Assembly: GCF_032918005.1 (NCBI RefSeq)
Contig: NZ_CP136628.1
Coordinates: forward strand, 4,387,501 to 4,451,500
Origin: Bradyrhizobium sp. NDS-1
GTDB lineage: Bacteria; Pseudomonadota; Alphaproteobacteria; Rhizobiales; Xanthobacteraceae
DNA: 64,000 bases
Reading direction: 5' to 3'
In this document: one piece after another, positions 53,706 to 61,606 of the stretch
Numbering within the stretch: the first letter of the stretch is position 1
How the letters are laid out: each line of letters begins with the position of its first letter
Program-made: the position numbers and the translations under genes
The notes under the pieces: model-generated
Database searches by the model: none
Told to the model about the DNA's origin: nothing
Seen by the model: only the letters and a program-made list of their open reading frames with translations

Positions 53706-53900
53706 ATGGCAGATCATGCTGTCAACCGGGCTGTCCTTTGGAAACTAATGATGCCACATTGGCTAGTCGTAGTTCTTGTGTTGCTGTTCGTCGGAGTATG
53801 CATGGCAATCGCGTGGCCTTCCCGCAAGAAAGTGGGGCACGACAAGGACGACTCCGGTGTCTGGACTGGCGGAGATGGAATGCACCACGGATCCGACTGA
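53706..53900 (+). CDS. Small single-pass membrane protein
   Basis: A 64-residue protein with one membrane helix (WLVVVLVLLFVGVCMAIAW) and a polar tail RKKVGHDKDDSGVWTGGDG followed by MHHGSD. The Gly/His/Asp-rich ending is typical of a group of short Rhizobiales proteins of unknown role. It starts six bases after the preceding gene's stop. A weak ribosome binding site lowers confidence. Confidence 0.5.
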   Translation: MADHAVNRAVLWKLMMPHWLVVVLVLLFVGVCMAIAWPSRKKVGHDKDDSGVWTGGDGMHHGSD

Positions 53901-54169
53901 CTTCAGCAATGGGTCAGAAGCGGCCCCCAGCTCGCATCACCGTAGGGTCCGCTACGGGCCACAACCGGACGTCTAGCGACCAAGATTGCCTTGGAGCATA
54001 GGAACGTCTGCAGGCCTGTGATCGTTGGTCCGCAGCTTGGTAACTATGAGCGTTCGGAAACGCGGTCGCAGACATCGTGAGATGTTGCAGCAACATTCCT
54101 GATGTGGATGTTCGGCGTTCTCGCGGCCGCACATCTGATCAAGAGGCGTTTCCGCGGAACGTAGCATCG
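53901..54169. other. 269-bp gap with a degenerate dispersed motif
   Basis: It contains GGGTCAGAAGCGGCCCC (53911) and, a little further on, GGTCCGCTACGGGCCACAACCGGAC. Related GGG(T/C)CA(G/A)AAGCGG motifs recur at 52646, 58167, 58211 and 58256. No gene is visible. The stretch looks like decayed repeat DNA. Confidence 0.45.
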
Positions 54170-54385
54170 ATGTCTAGAGAAGCTCTTTCAGATGAACTCA
54201 GGAACGTAGAGCGCCAGGTGATCGAAGGAGAGCGGAGACTGGCCGTGTGCGAAGCGCGCATCGTTGAGCTCAAACGCAGTAAACAGGACACAACTGCAGC
54301 TGAAGCAGAACTTGACGCGATGCGAAAGGATCAGCGGGCTCTTGAACAGGACCGGCAGCGCCTCTTAGGGCATCTCCAGCCCTAG
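54170..54385 (+). CDS. Short coiled-coil protein
   Basis: A 71-residue protein that is almost one continuous charged helix: SREALSDELRNVERQVIEGE, with heptad-like Leu and Ile positions through RIVELKRSKQDTTAAEAELDAM to LEQDRQRLLGHL. It should form a coiled coil. There is no signal or membrane segment. The start at 54170 was chosen because upstream residues break the helical pattern. Function not recognised. Similar short coiled-coil proteins occur in Bradyrhizobium-like genomes. Confidence 0.55.
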   Translation: MSREALSDELRNVERQVIEGERRLAVCEARIVELKRSKQDTTAAEAELDAMRKDQRALEQDRQRLLGHLQP

Positions 54386-54432
54386 ATCGCCGGATATCGG
54401 GCCGCAGCGGCGACTGTGAGGTGCTGTTTCTC

Positions 54433-54696
54433 TCAGCGCCGGCCGACTCGATTGACGGGGCCGCCCCGATTCATCGGCGTTCCAGGCCGAACGCCTACAC
54501 CAACGGCGCCGACGCCGGGGGTTACCACGGCTCGGGCGACCGGTCGCGGTCGCAGCACGACACCGGGCCGTACAATGCACCCGACGGGGTAGGCAACATA
54601 CTGGCAGTAAACCACGGCGCTCGCTTGTTCGGTGCTTGCGGCCACGAACCCGGCAACGAGTATGGCTGACATCGCGATCGACAGCTTCATGTTCAT
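54433..54696 (-). CDS. Small secreted Val/Pro/Gly/Arg-rich protein
   Basis: An 87-residue protein. The signal peptide is MKLSIAMSAILVAGFVAAST, with a probable cut after ASA. The mature part has two Cys (VVYCQYVAYPVGCIVRPG), possibly a disulfide, and then a low-complexity basic tail with PGVGAVGVGVRPG. It is four bases downstream of the membrane protein gene at 54701-55138 and likely in its operon. Function unknown. Confidence 0.6.
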   Translation of the reverse strand: MNMKLSIAMSAILVAGFVAASTEQASAVVYCQYVAYPVGCIVRPGVVLRPRPVARAVVTPGVGAVGVGVRPGTPMNRGGPVNRVGRR

Positions 54697-54700
54697 ATCC

Positions 54701-55138
54701 TCAGTTGGTTGGGAAAGGTTTCGTCAAAGAACGTTTTTCTTCGCTTCCGAATGACAGGACCACGAGGCACCAGACCGCCAGCGCCGCGTGGGCGAGCACC
54801 ACCGGCCACAAAGCGACGCCGGACAGTCCTTGGGTAGTCCACGCCAGAACGAGGATCGCGACCACGGCTGCATTGTAGATCAGCATGGAAGCGACCAATC
54901 CTTTTGCGGCAGGGCCAGCGGCGTCGTGCCGCGCGAGCCAGCACGCAACGCCGAGCGCGACCATCGCCACACCGGTTACGCGGCTGACTGTGATGCCGGC
55001 AGCCACGCCGGGCGCCGCGCCCAACAGCAATTCCACCAGCAGGGACGGTGCCACCGCGAGCGCCAGGCCGGTTGCTGCCTCGGCCGCGCCCATCGTTGAA
55101 AGGAGCGGCTTCGGGCCGGGAATTATCGACCCACTCAT
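54701..55138 (-). CDS. Four-helix membrane protein of unknown function
   Basis: A 145-residue protein with about four hydrophobic helices (AAEAATGLALAVAPSLLVELLL, TVSRVTGVAMVALGVACWLA, VASMLIYNAAVVAILVLAW and WPVVLAHAALAVWCLVVL). The ATG overlaps the stop of the ancestral arylsulfatase frame by four bases (ATGA), so it was originally coupled to it. The topology resembles small DoxX-like or DUF-type membrane proteins, but no signature is clear. It may support the exported sulfatase. Confidence 0.65.
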   Translation of the reverse strand: MSGSIIPGPKPLLSTMGAAEAATGLALAVAPSLLVELLLGAAPGVAAGITVSRVTGVAMVALGVACWLARHDAAGPAAKGLVASMLIYNAAVVAILVLAWTTQGLSGVALWPVVLAHAALAVWCLVVLSFGSEEKRSLTKPFPTN

Positions 55139-57680
55139 TTCCGCGCCTTCGATGCGCGCTGTTTGTCCGCGGGTTGTTCGATCGGATCCGGCTCCGGTGG
55201 TTGCATCGGTCCCAATTCGGCCTTGGACTGCGCGACGGCCTTGATCTCGGGTTCGAGCTTGAACGTCAGCCTGTTGATCCTGCCTGTGAACTTGAACGGC
55301 GGGTCGTAGCGATACTGCAGCATGGCGACACCGCTGCGGGTATCGATACCGACGTCGAAGCTTTCATCCTCAGGGAAGGTGACCGGCATGGAGTGCTCCA
55401 TGGATTTCCGGGCCACTTCCTTGCCGTCGACGGAGAGAACGCCGGTCCCTCCCTTGCCCAGGCCCGGACCATCCGACTTGAAGTCGAAACGATGGTGTGC
55501 TTGCCCGCGCTTAACTCTGGTCCCTCCCAGCTCGTGCGCTTGAGGTTGAGCAGGTTGTAGAGGAACACTGGCTTGCCCGATCGAATGCCCGCCACACCCT
55601 TGCTCAGGAACAACCCATAACCGCCGAAGCGACCGCCTTCGGTGACGATCATGCCTTCCGCGCCGCCTTGCGGAATCGTGACCTCGGCGGTGATCGTATA
55701 GGACTTGTTGAGAATACTCGGCGCCGCGCTGGCCGGCACGCCCGACAGCTCGCCCGAATAGGTGAAGACGCTTCGTCCCGCCGTGAGGCTCGGGCGCGGC
55801 GTGTTCCAGCGTAGCAGTGTCGTGTTGTCGAGCGGCAGCACGTTGTACTTCTTCGCCTCCGCATCGAACACCGCCTGCAATTCCCTGACCTTGTCCGGCA
55901 TCTGCGTGGCCAGGTCATTGAACTGAATCGGATCCTCCTTGACGTTGTAGAGCTCCCATTTGTAGGCGCTGACATCCGGGGGCGGCGTGGTGCTCAGCAC
56001 CCACGGCTGGGTGACCGGCGTCGTCGCCGCCACCCAACCCTCGTGATAGATGGCGCGATTACCCAGCATCTCGAAATATTGCGTGGTGCGCCGGCTCGGG
56101 GCGTCGGTGTTGGCCTTGTCCAGCGTGTACAGCATGCTCACCCCTTCGATCGGGCTTTGCTTGATGCCGTTGACGAGCTCGGGTTGCGGAATGCCGGCCG
56201 CTTCGAGAATGGTGGGCACGATGTCGATGACATGGTGGAACTGGTGGCGGATGCCGCCCTTACCGTTGATATGGCCGGGCCAGGAGATTGCCATGCCCTG
56301 CTTGGTTCCGCCGAAATGCGACGGCACCTGCTTTACCCATTTGAACGGTGTGCTCATCGCCCATGCCCAGGGCGCCGCAAAGTGCGGGAACGTCTTGTCC
56401 GAGCCCCAGAACGGATACCAGAGGAACTGGGCCTTCACCGGCACCGGGACGCCATTGAACGTCGTGAACTCATTCGGCGTGCCGTTGAGCATACCTTCCG
56501 CGCTCGCGCCATTGTCGCCGCTGATGTAGATGATCAGCGTGTTGTCGAGCTGGCCCATGTCCTCGACCGCCTGGATGACGCGGCCGATCTCGTTGTCGGT
56601 GTAGGCGAGGTAGGCGCCATAGACATCCGCCTGCTTGATGAAGAGCTTCTTTTCCAGCTCGCCGATGGAATCCCATTCCGGAAGTTCCTTCGGCCAGGGC
56701 GTCAGCTTGGCGTAATCGGGCATGATGCCGAGCCGCTTCTGGTTGGCGAAGATGGTTTCGCGCAACCTGTTCCAGCCCTCGTCGAACAGGTGCATGTCGC
56801 CGATCTTCTTGATCCACTCCGGCGTCGGATGATGCGGCGCGTGGGTGCCGCCTGGCACGTAATAGACAAAGAACGGTTTTTCCGGCGCGACCTCCTTGAG
56901 CGTCTTCAAATGCTGGATGGCCTCGTCGGCCATTGCTGTTGTGAGATTCCAGTCAGGATTACCCTGGAAGGGATAGATCGCGGTCGTATTGCGGTACAGG
57001 TTAGGTTGCCACTGGCTGGCATCGCCGCCGACGAAGCCGTAAAAATATTCGAAGCCCATTCCGTTGGGCCACTGCTCGAACGGTCCGGCCTGGCTCGACT
57101 GGTAGGACGGCGTGTTGTGATTCTTGCCGAACCAGGAGGTACCGTAGCCGTTCGCCTTCAGGATGGTGCCGATGGTGCCCTTGTCGATTGGGATGATCGA
57201 ATCGTAGCCCGGATAACCCGTTGCGATTTCGCCGACCACCCCGGTGCCGACCGAATGATGGTTGCGACCGGTAATGATGGCTGCGCGTGTGGGCGAGCAA
57301 AGCGCGGTGGAATGGAAATTGGTGTAACGCAGACCCTGTGCTGCGATGCGGTCGAGCGCAGGAGTGGGGATCACTCCACCAAACGTGCCGGGCGCACCGA
57401 AGCCGGCATCATCGGTCATGATGAGCAGCACGTTGGGCGCGCCTTTCGGCGGCACCACGCGCGGCGCCCACCAGGGTTTTGATTCCGAAGCTCTCGCCCT
57501 GATTTCCCCGCCGAACGCGGGGGGCGGTGGCGGAATTTGTTTTCCGTCGATGGTGGTGGTGGCACCGGGCGTGCCCGGCTCCCCCGTCGTCATCACTTGA
57601 GCATTCGTGGGTCCCGAAAGCACGGTGAGAAGGAGTACAACGAGGCCGTTGGTTTGCAGGACATCGCGACGGGTGCGCAT
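55135..57680 (-). CDS. Arylsulfatase, exported; single-base frameshift near the 3' end
   Basis: The main frame (57680 to 55266) gives 804 residues. A signal peptide with a Tat-like RTRRDVLQ start is followed by the sulfatase fold VLLIMTDDAGFGAPGTFGG (metal-binding Asp pair). The formylglycine motif is ALCSPTRAAIITGRNHHS, with the Cys present. VYYVPGGTHAPHHPTPEW, DNEIGRVIQAVEDMG and ISGDNGAS are typical. It hydrolyses sulfate esters in the periplasm. At about 55487-55489 one T is missing from a short T-run (minus strand). Restoring it joins the frame to 55416-55135, whose DESFDVGIDTRSGVAMLQYRYD is the expected family C-terminus. As read, the last part is scrambled and the stop is at 55266. The catalytic part is intact. 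Confidence 0.88.
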
Positions 57681-57701
57681 GACGAAGTTCCCCTTTGTCG
57701 G

Positions 57702-58170
57702 CTAGTTGGCGGCCTCCGGGATCTTGCTTCTGCGTCTGACGCAGCGGAATCCGACGTGACTTGTGGATGTATCGATCGCTTCCGCATGGCGCGCGGCCGG
57801 CCGATAACGGCGGCAATAGTTCGGCGCGCAGAGATGCGAGCCGCCCTTCAAGGGTTTGCCCGGAATCCGCATATTGGGTTGATCTGGATCAAGGCTTTTG
57901 ACTTCCGGTCCGCCGCGCGGGTCTTCCGGGATGCAGCATGCCTTCGTCGCGAGCGCATCCGAATAGGCGACATGTACGACAGGATGACTGTCGTGCACAT
58001 TGATACTACTCTTTGGGCCATAAGGGTGCCGCCAGTCGGCACCCTTCATGAATTGCCACCATCTGCTCCAGTCGCGGACATCGACGGCCCGCGCGGGCGC
58101 TTCCTCGAGGTAATGCTGATCAGAACCCATGCGGAATATGCCGTCGGTCGCCCCGGTTTCCGCTTCGGGT
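57702..58170 (-). pseudogene. Formylglycine-generating (sulfatase-modifying) enzyme remnant
   Basis: About 142 residues are readable from ATG 58130, with a little more homology upstream interrupted by a stop. The segments match formylglycine-generating enzymes: FRMGSDQHYLEEAPARAVDV (start), DWSRWWQFMKGADWRHPYGP, HPVVHVAYSDALA, then CCIPEDPRGG, and the C-terminal GGSHLCAPNYCRRYRPAARH with both active-site cysteines. Large blocks between them are missing (after AVDV and after SDALA), so two internal deletions are likely. It lies 22 bases upstream of the sulfatase on the same strand. Such enzymes turn the sulfatase active-site Cys into formylglycine. This copy should be inactive. Confidence 0.8.
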
Positions 58171-58501
58171 CAGAAGTCGACTTTAGCGCGTTCCTGCCCA
58201 CGTCAGCTTTGGGTCAAAAGCGGCCCACGAACGAATGGGGTTCGTAGGTCCTCAACGGGCCAGAAGCCGAAGTCCGCGAACCCAGCGTTCCTTTGGATGT
58301 TTGCCAAGATCGATCCCGTGAAATGCGTTCGCAGTTCGACACGAAATGCGCGCTGGAGATGCGTTGCAACCGCGCTGCAGTTTTAGTCGCCGCGATGCCG
58401 GCGTGATCCAGCGCACACTTGATACCGCGCTGATCCGAACCCCTCCGCTTTGCGTAGCCACCAACGGATGTCTGAAACTCAAACTCCAAAAGGACAAAAC
58501 C
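58171..58501. other. 331-bp gap holding degenerate motif copies; no gene seen
   Basis: GGGTCA(G/A)AAG-type motif copies begin at 58167, 58211 and 58256. The remainder shows no reading frame with homology. The last 60 bases probably carry the promoter and ribosome binding site of the small secreted protein at 58502. Confidence 0.4.
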
Positions 58502-58741
58502 ATGATTACCAAAACGCTGTTCGCCGGGCTTCTTACAGTCGGTTTTCTCTCCGCAGCTTTCGCGGTCGACGCACAAGCAGAGCCACGTCATTCCCAGCAC
58601 GTGAAAAACGTGGGAACGACCCAGGGTGGTGCCCGGGCGGGCTCTATGGATAGCTGGCCGCAGACGATGGACGAACTGACCAACGCCTATAACTGTGGTC
58701 CGTATGCGGACAAAGAGTCGGCCAAGAAGTGCAAGAAGTAA
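58502..58741 (+). CDS. Small secreted protein
   Basis: A 79-residue protein with signal peptide ITKTLFAGLLTVGFLSAAFA, a probable cut after AQA, and a polar mature part PRHSQHVKNVGTTQGGARAG followed by YNCGPYADKESAKKCKK. Two Cys near the C-terminus could form a disulfide. AAGGA lies 8 bases before the ATG at 58502. No function recognised. Confidence 0.6.
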   Translation: MITKTLFAGLLTVGFLSAAFAVDAQAEPRHSQHVKNVGTTQGGARAGSMDSWPQTMDELTNAYNCGPYADKESAKKCKK

Positions 58742-58869
58742 CGCTCTTTAACCGTTACAGTGCTGCAGAAGGGGTCAGTTAAACGCTGGCCCTTTCTCTT
58801 TGGGCAATGACTCCGTGGCCACCACAACTTGTCAGTGATGGGCGACGCTCCTCCTGCGGCCGCGCGCAC

Positions 58870-59079
58870 GAGCAGAATCCGGCGGGCAGCTCGCCGTGGC
58901 CGCGCCTGGCGCGAAGCGCAGAAACACCAACGTCAGCGGCGGCAATTCCCGCTACGCGGCACCATTGAAGAAGAATGAGCCGCCCCAGAGGATCGAGAGC
59001 AGCGAGCAGCGACCAGTCGCGCGCGTCGATCCTATTGCTTGAGGGCATGGGTTCTCACATCGGCGGCCGAGCCCGCTGA
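58870..59079 (-). pseudogene. Truncated duplicate of the EamA transporter 5' end
   Basis: On the minus strand the frame starts MPSSNRIDARDWSLLAA, nearly the same as the EamA gene at 51585-52496 (MPPSDNRIDARDWSLLAV). Similarity continues upstream of the ATG for about 30 bases (GGTTCTCACATCGGCGGCCG on the plus strand in both) and ends at CCCGCTGA. Two bases missing after about residue 16 shift the frame, and homology fades near 58870. It is clearly a partial segmental copy that has decayed. Confidence 0.8.
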
Positions 59080-59264
59080 GCTGAGGCAAAAGACCTACGT
59101 TCGGATCATCACGCGATAGACTTGCGCGACGCCCATCGCTTATCTGCAACCATCGATAGGCAACGGGCGTGACGAGACTTCGCACTTGCAGCATTGAATG
59201 TATTTGAGCTGACGCAATTGGACGAATATCGTCGCTGTCCCTTGAGTAAAGAGTGGGGCAAGCA

Positions 59265-59441
59265 ATGAGTGGTTTCCAAGCCAAATTGGAGCGTTTCGAG
59301 AACCTCGCTGCGGAGTGCGAGCTGATCGCTAGTCGATCGAAAGGAAGCAATCGCGAACTATACCAGCGAGCATGCCAGCATTATCGCGAGTTGGCCAATG
59401 ATGTGCGTGCCTTAATCGCATCGTTCGATCTTGCGGCTTAG
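59265..59441 (+). CDS. Small helical protein of unknown function
   Basis: A 58-residue protein, SGFQAKLERFENLAAECELI followed by a charged helix with YQRACQHYRELANDVRALI. There is no signal or membrane part. The ATG at 59265 is preferred over a GTG at 59253. Proteins with the LAAECExIA...HYRxLAxDV pattern are frequent small Bradyrhizobium proteins of unknown role. It stands alone among remnants. Confidence 0.5.
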   Translation: MSGFQAKLERFENLAAECELIASRSKGSNRELYQRACQHYRELANDVRALIASFDLAA

Positions 59442-59608
59442 GTCTATTGCATCGCCATTGATCAAGATTGGTCGCCCTGGGCGCCAAGCCGATTTGCGCT
59501 GCGACTTACTGTAACCGTCCGATGAAGGCTGCGGGTGAACGGTCGCAAAGCGGAATTTCTCCCGCTTTTCTCCCCTTTGCTTTTTAGCAAATGGGAGGAG
59601 GAGTTGGC

Positions 59609-59932
59609 TTACTCTTGTCCTTTCGCCCACTTCGCGGCTTCCACTGCGCGCTGGTTTGAGGTGCACCCCAACGAACCTGGAACAACGATGAGACAGACCT
59701 TCTCATTCTTTGGGCGCGGCCGGGATGTAACAGTCACGCCGCCATTGTTCGTTGCCTTGTCTGTCGTAGCCTGGCCAGGGCGGTTGACGGACGGCGGCGG
59801 TGACGTATTTGTGCTGTAGGTGCCGCCCGCGTTCGACCGGTGATCACGAACTCCAGCGTCCGCCGGGATCGAGACCGTCAGGAGCGTTGCCGCCAGGACC
59901 GAACCAGCAAGTAGTTTGACCTTTGCACTCAT
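59609..59932 (-). CDS. Secreted protein, tandem paralogue A
   Basis: A 107-residue protein. The signal peptide is SAKVKLLAGSVLAATLLTVS, with a probable cut after ADA. The mature N-terminus VRDHRSNAGGTYSTNTSPPP is followed by a Thr/Asn/Pro-rich middle (ATNNGGVTVTSRPRPKNE). The end has two Cys (VCLIVVPGSLGCTSNQ). It is about 70 per cent identical by eye to the gene at 60099-60425. Both have the same strong AGGAGG ribosome binding site and leader. Function unknown. Confidence 0.7.
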   Translation of the reverse strand: MSAKVKLLAGSVLAATLLTVSIPADAGVRDHRSNAGGTYSTNTSPPPSVNRPGQATTDKATNNGGVTVTSRPRPKNEKVCLIVVPGSLGCTSNQRAVEAAKWAKGQE

Positions 59933-60098
59933 AAGTGCCTCCTTCTTGGGATGTGTACACTGCTGTGAAGTACGGTGTGCCTGCCCATTAGAACCGCCGG
60001 GATACGAAGCGCGTAAGCTGGAAGACGGTGTGAGCCCAGGGCTCGTCAAGTCCACTCGGGGCAGAGCGGAATTGTCCTGCTTTTCAACTCTTCACCGT

Positions 60099-60425
60099 TC
60101 ACCTGATGGGGTCTCCCCTTACAACCTTCGCGGCTGTCACCGCGACCTTGTTTGAAGTGCACCCATATGAGCCTGTACCCATGATGCACACCTTTACTTC
60201 CTTCTTCGGGCGCGGCCTGGATGTAACAGTCACGCCACCATTGTTCGTTGCGTTGTCTGTCGTGGCCTGGCCAGGGCGGTTGACGGACGGCGGCGGTGAT
60301 GCATTTGTGCTGTAAGTGCCCGCGTTCGACCGGTGATCACGAACTCCAGCGTCCGCCGGAATCGAGACCGTCAGGAGCATTGCCGCCAGGACCGAACCAG
60401 CAAGTAGTTTGACCTTTGGATTCAT
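60099..60425 (-). CDS. Secreted protein, tandem paralogue B
   Basis: A 108-residue protein with the same architecture as the gene at 59609-59932: signal NPKVKLLAGSVLAAMLLTVS, mature start VRDHRSNAGTYSTNASPPP, shared GQATTDNATNNGGVTVTSRP, and two Cys in VCIMGTGSYGCTSN. The differences cluster in the C-terminal third. AAGGAGG lies 6 bases upstream of the ATG at 60425; a start seven codons earlier would use that site itself. The pair arose by tandem duplication of about 490 bp. Confidence 0.7.
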   Translation of the reverse strand: MNPKVKLLAGSVLAAMLLTVSIPADAGVRDHRSNAGTYSTNASPPPSVNRPGQATTDNATNNGGVTVTSRPRPKKEVKVCIMGTGSYGCTSNKVAVTAAKVVRGDPIR

Positions 60426-60509
60426 AAGTGCCTCCTTCATGGGATGTGTCCCTTTCGCGGTGGATCGCTAACCACCGTCACATCAAGATAAATCGAAGGC
60501 GCAGGATTT

Positions 60510-60880
60510 TATGTGCAACAGGTCACGCAGCCTGTGACCGTCTGGCTTTGCAGGCCACTGCGGCCGAAAGGCGTAGCCAAGTCGGAGCCCTGCACGACAA
60601 CATCGCCTAGATGAATCCCTATGCGAAATCTGAGAGCGATATCGTCACGGAGATCGGCCGCACGGTCTTCGATTTCGCTGCATTTCGATGCAGCACTCAC
60701 CGGCCTCCAAGGCGCTCGCGAACTCTGCCAAGACGCTGTTTCCGGCCGTGTTGGCTATTCGTCCGCCGTACTCGGTTATGAGCTGATCGAAAATGGCACG
60801 AGCATCAGAGAGTGCCTGGACAGCGCCGCTTTCATCCACGCTCATTAGACGCGAGTAACCGCCACGCCTGCGGCAAACGA
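60510..60880 (-). pseudogene. Class III nucleotide cyclase remnant
   Basis: Two frames on the minus strand together read like the front half of an adenylate/guanylate cyclase domain: GYSRLMSVDESGAVQALSD, FDQLITEYGGRIANTAGNSV and LAEFASALEAGECCIEMQR, then in another frame RAADLRDDIALRFRIGIHLG and DVVVQGSDL. A frameshift lies between, near 60675, and homology ends shortly after the last block. The catalytic C-terminal half is missing. It is a decayed fragment. Confidence 0.75.
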
Positions 60881-61154
60881 TTGCTGCGAGCTACCTGCTG
60901 ATAGAACGTTGACTTTTTGCCACCGCTCCCCCCTTGGCCCGCCAGAAGAGACGGAAGGCTCGAAACGAAAGTTATTTCTTCAGGACCGCTTCGGGTCACA
61001 AGCAGTCCTCCACGCGCAATACTTGAGAGGTCTGCTAAGGGCCGACAGGCGACATGCCTCCGTCCGAGGGACGTAGAGAAACGCGTTCCAGTCAGATCAT
61101 CGGCGCGCCATCACTCTACGTCCAATGACCGAGCGAAGCCTTACGCTGAACGCC

Positions 61155-61421
61155 TCACGATTTCGGGGGGCATCGGCGTCCACGGGAATCACACGCTGGC
61201 GGGCGCGGCGCCTGCTGCTGGAATCTCACGAGCGGATTGAGATCACAATAGCTGGTCCACCGCCCGGATGCCGACGCCAGGCACTGCTCTCTCGTCTCGT
61301 ACATGCACTCGCCGGGAGGGCCAGCATGGCCACCGAAGACACACCAGGGATAGTCGCGGCCGGCCTGTGCTGCTGAAGAAAGTCCCATCAGCAGAAACCC
61401 AATGAGCAAAGCGAGGCGCAT
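61155..61421 (-). CDS. DUF3551 domain-containing exported protein
   Basis: An 88-residue protein. The signal peptide is RLALLIGFLLMGLSSAAQAG. The mature part shows the DUF3551 pattern: YPWCVFGGHAGPPGECMYET, then REQCLASASGRWTSYCDLNP. Four Cys could form two disulfides. Such proteins are numerous in Bradyrhizobium, and none has a known role. The ATG at 61421 follows GGAGGG; MMEG at 61436 is an alternative. It stands alone. Confidence 0.75.
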   Translation of the reverse strand: MRLALLIGFLLMGLSSAAQAGRDYPWCVFGGHAGPPGECMYETREQCLASASGRWTSYCDLNPLVRFQQQAPRPPACDSRGRRCPPKS

Positions 61422-61606
61422 TCGACCCTCCATCATGTCAAGCGGACGGATTATAGAACATGCTGGAAGCGAGTGGAGCCTCAAAAGTAAATCCTGGGGC
61501 CGCAGCCGTCACCGAGGATATATTGCAGTGCAGCCCGTCGCTTTGGGCTGATGAACTCCGGGATACGATGCCGCCAGAGCCGACTTCGCTCTTATGAGCA
61601 CCCGCC

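Noticed and set aside
56043..57482. A 479-codon plus-strand frame opposite the sulfatase
   Set aside because: Mirror frame; the sulfatase motifs on the minus strand are unambiguous.
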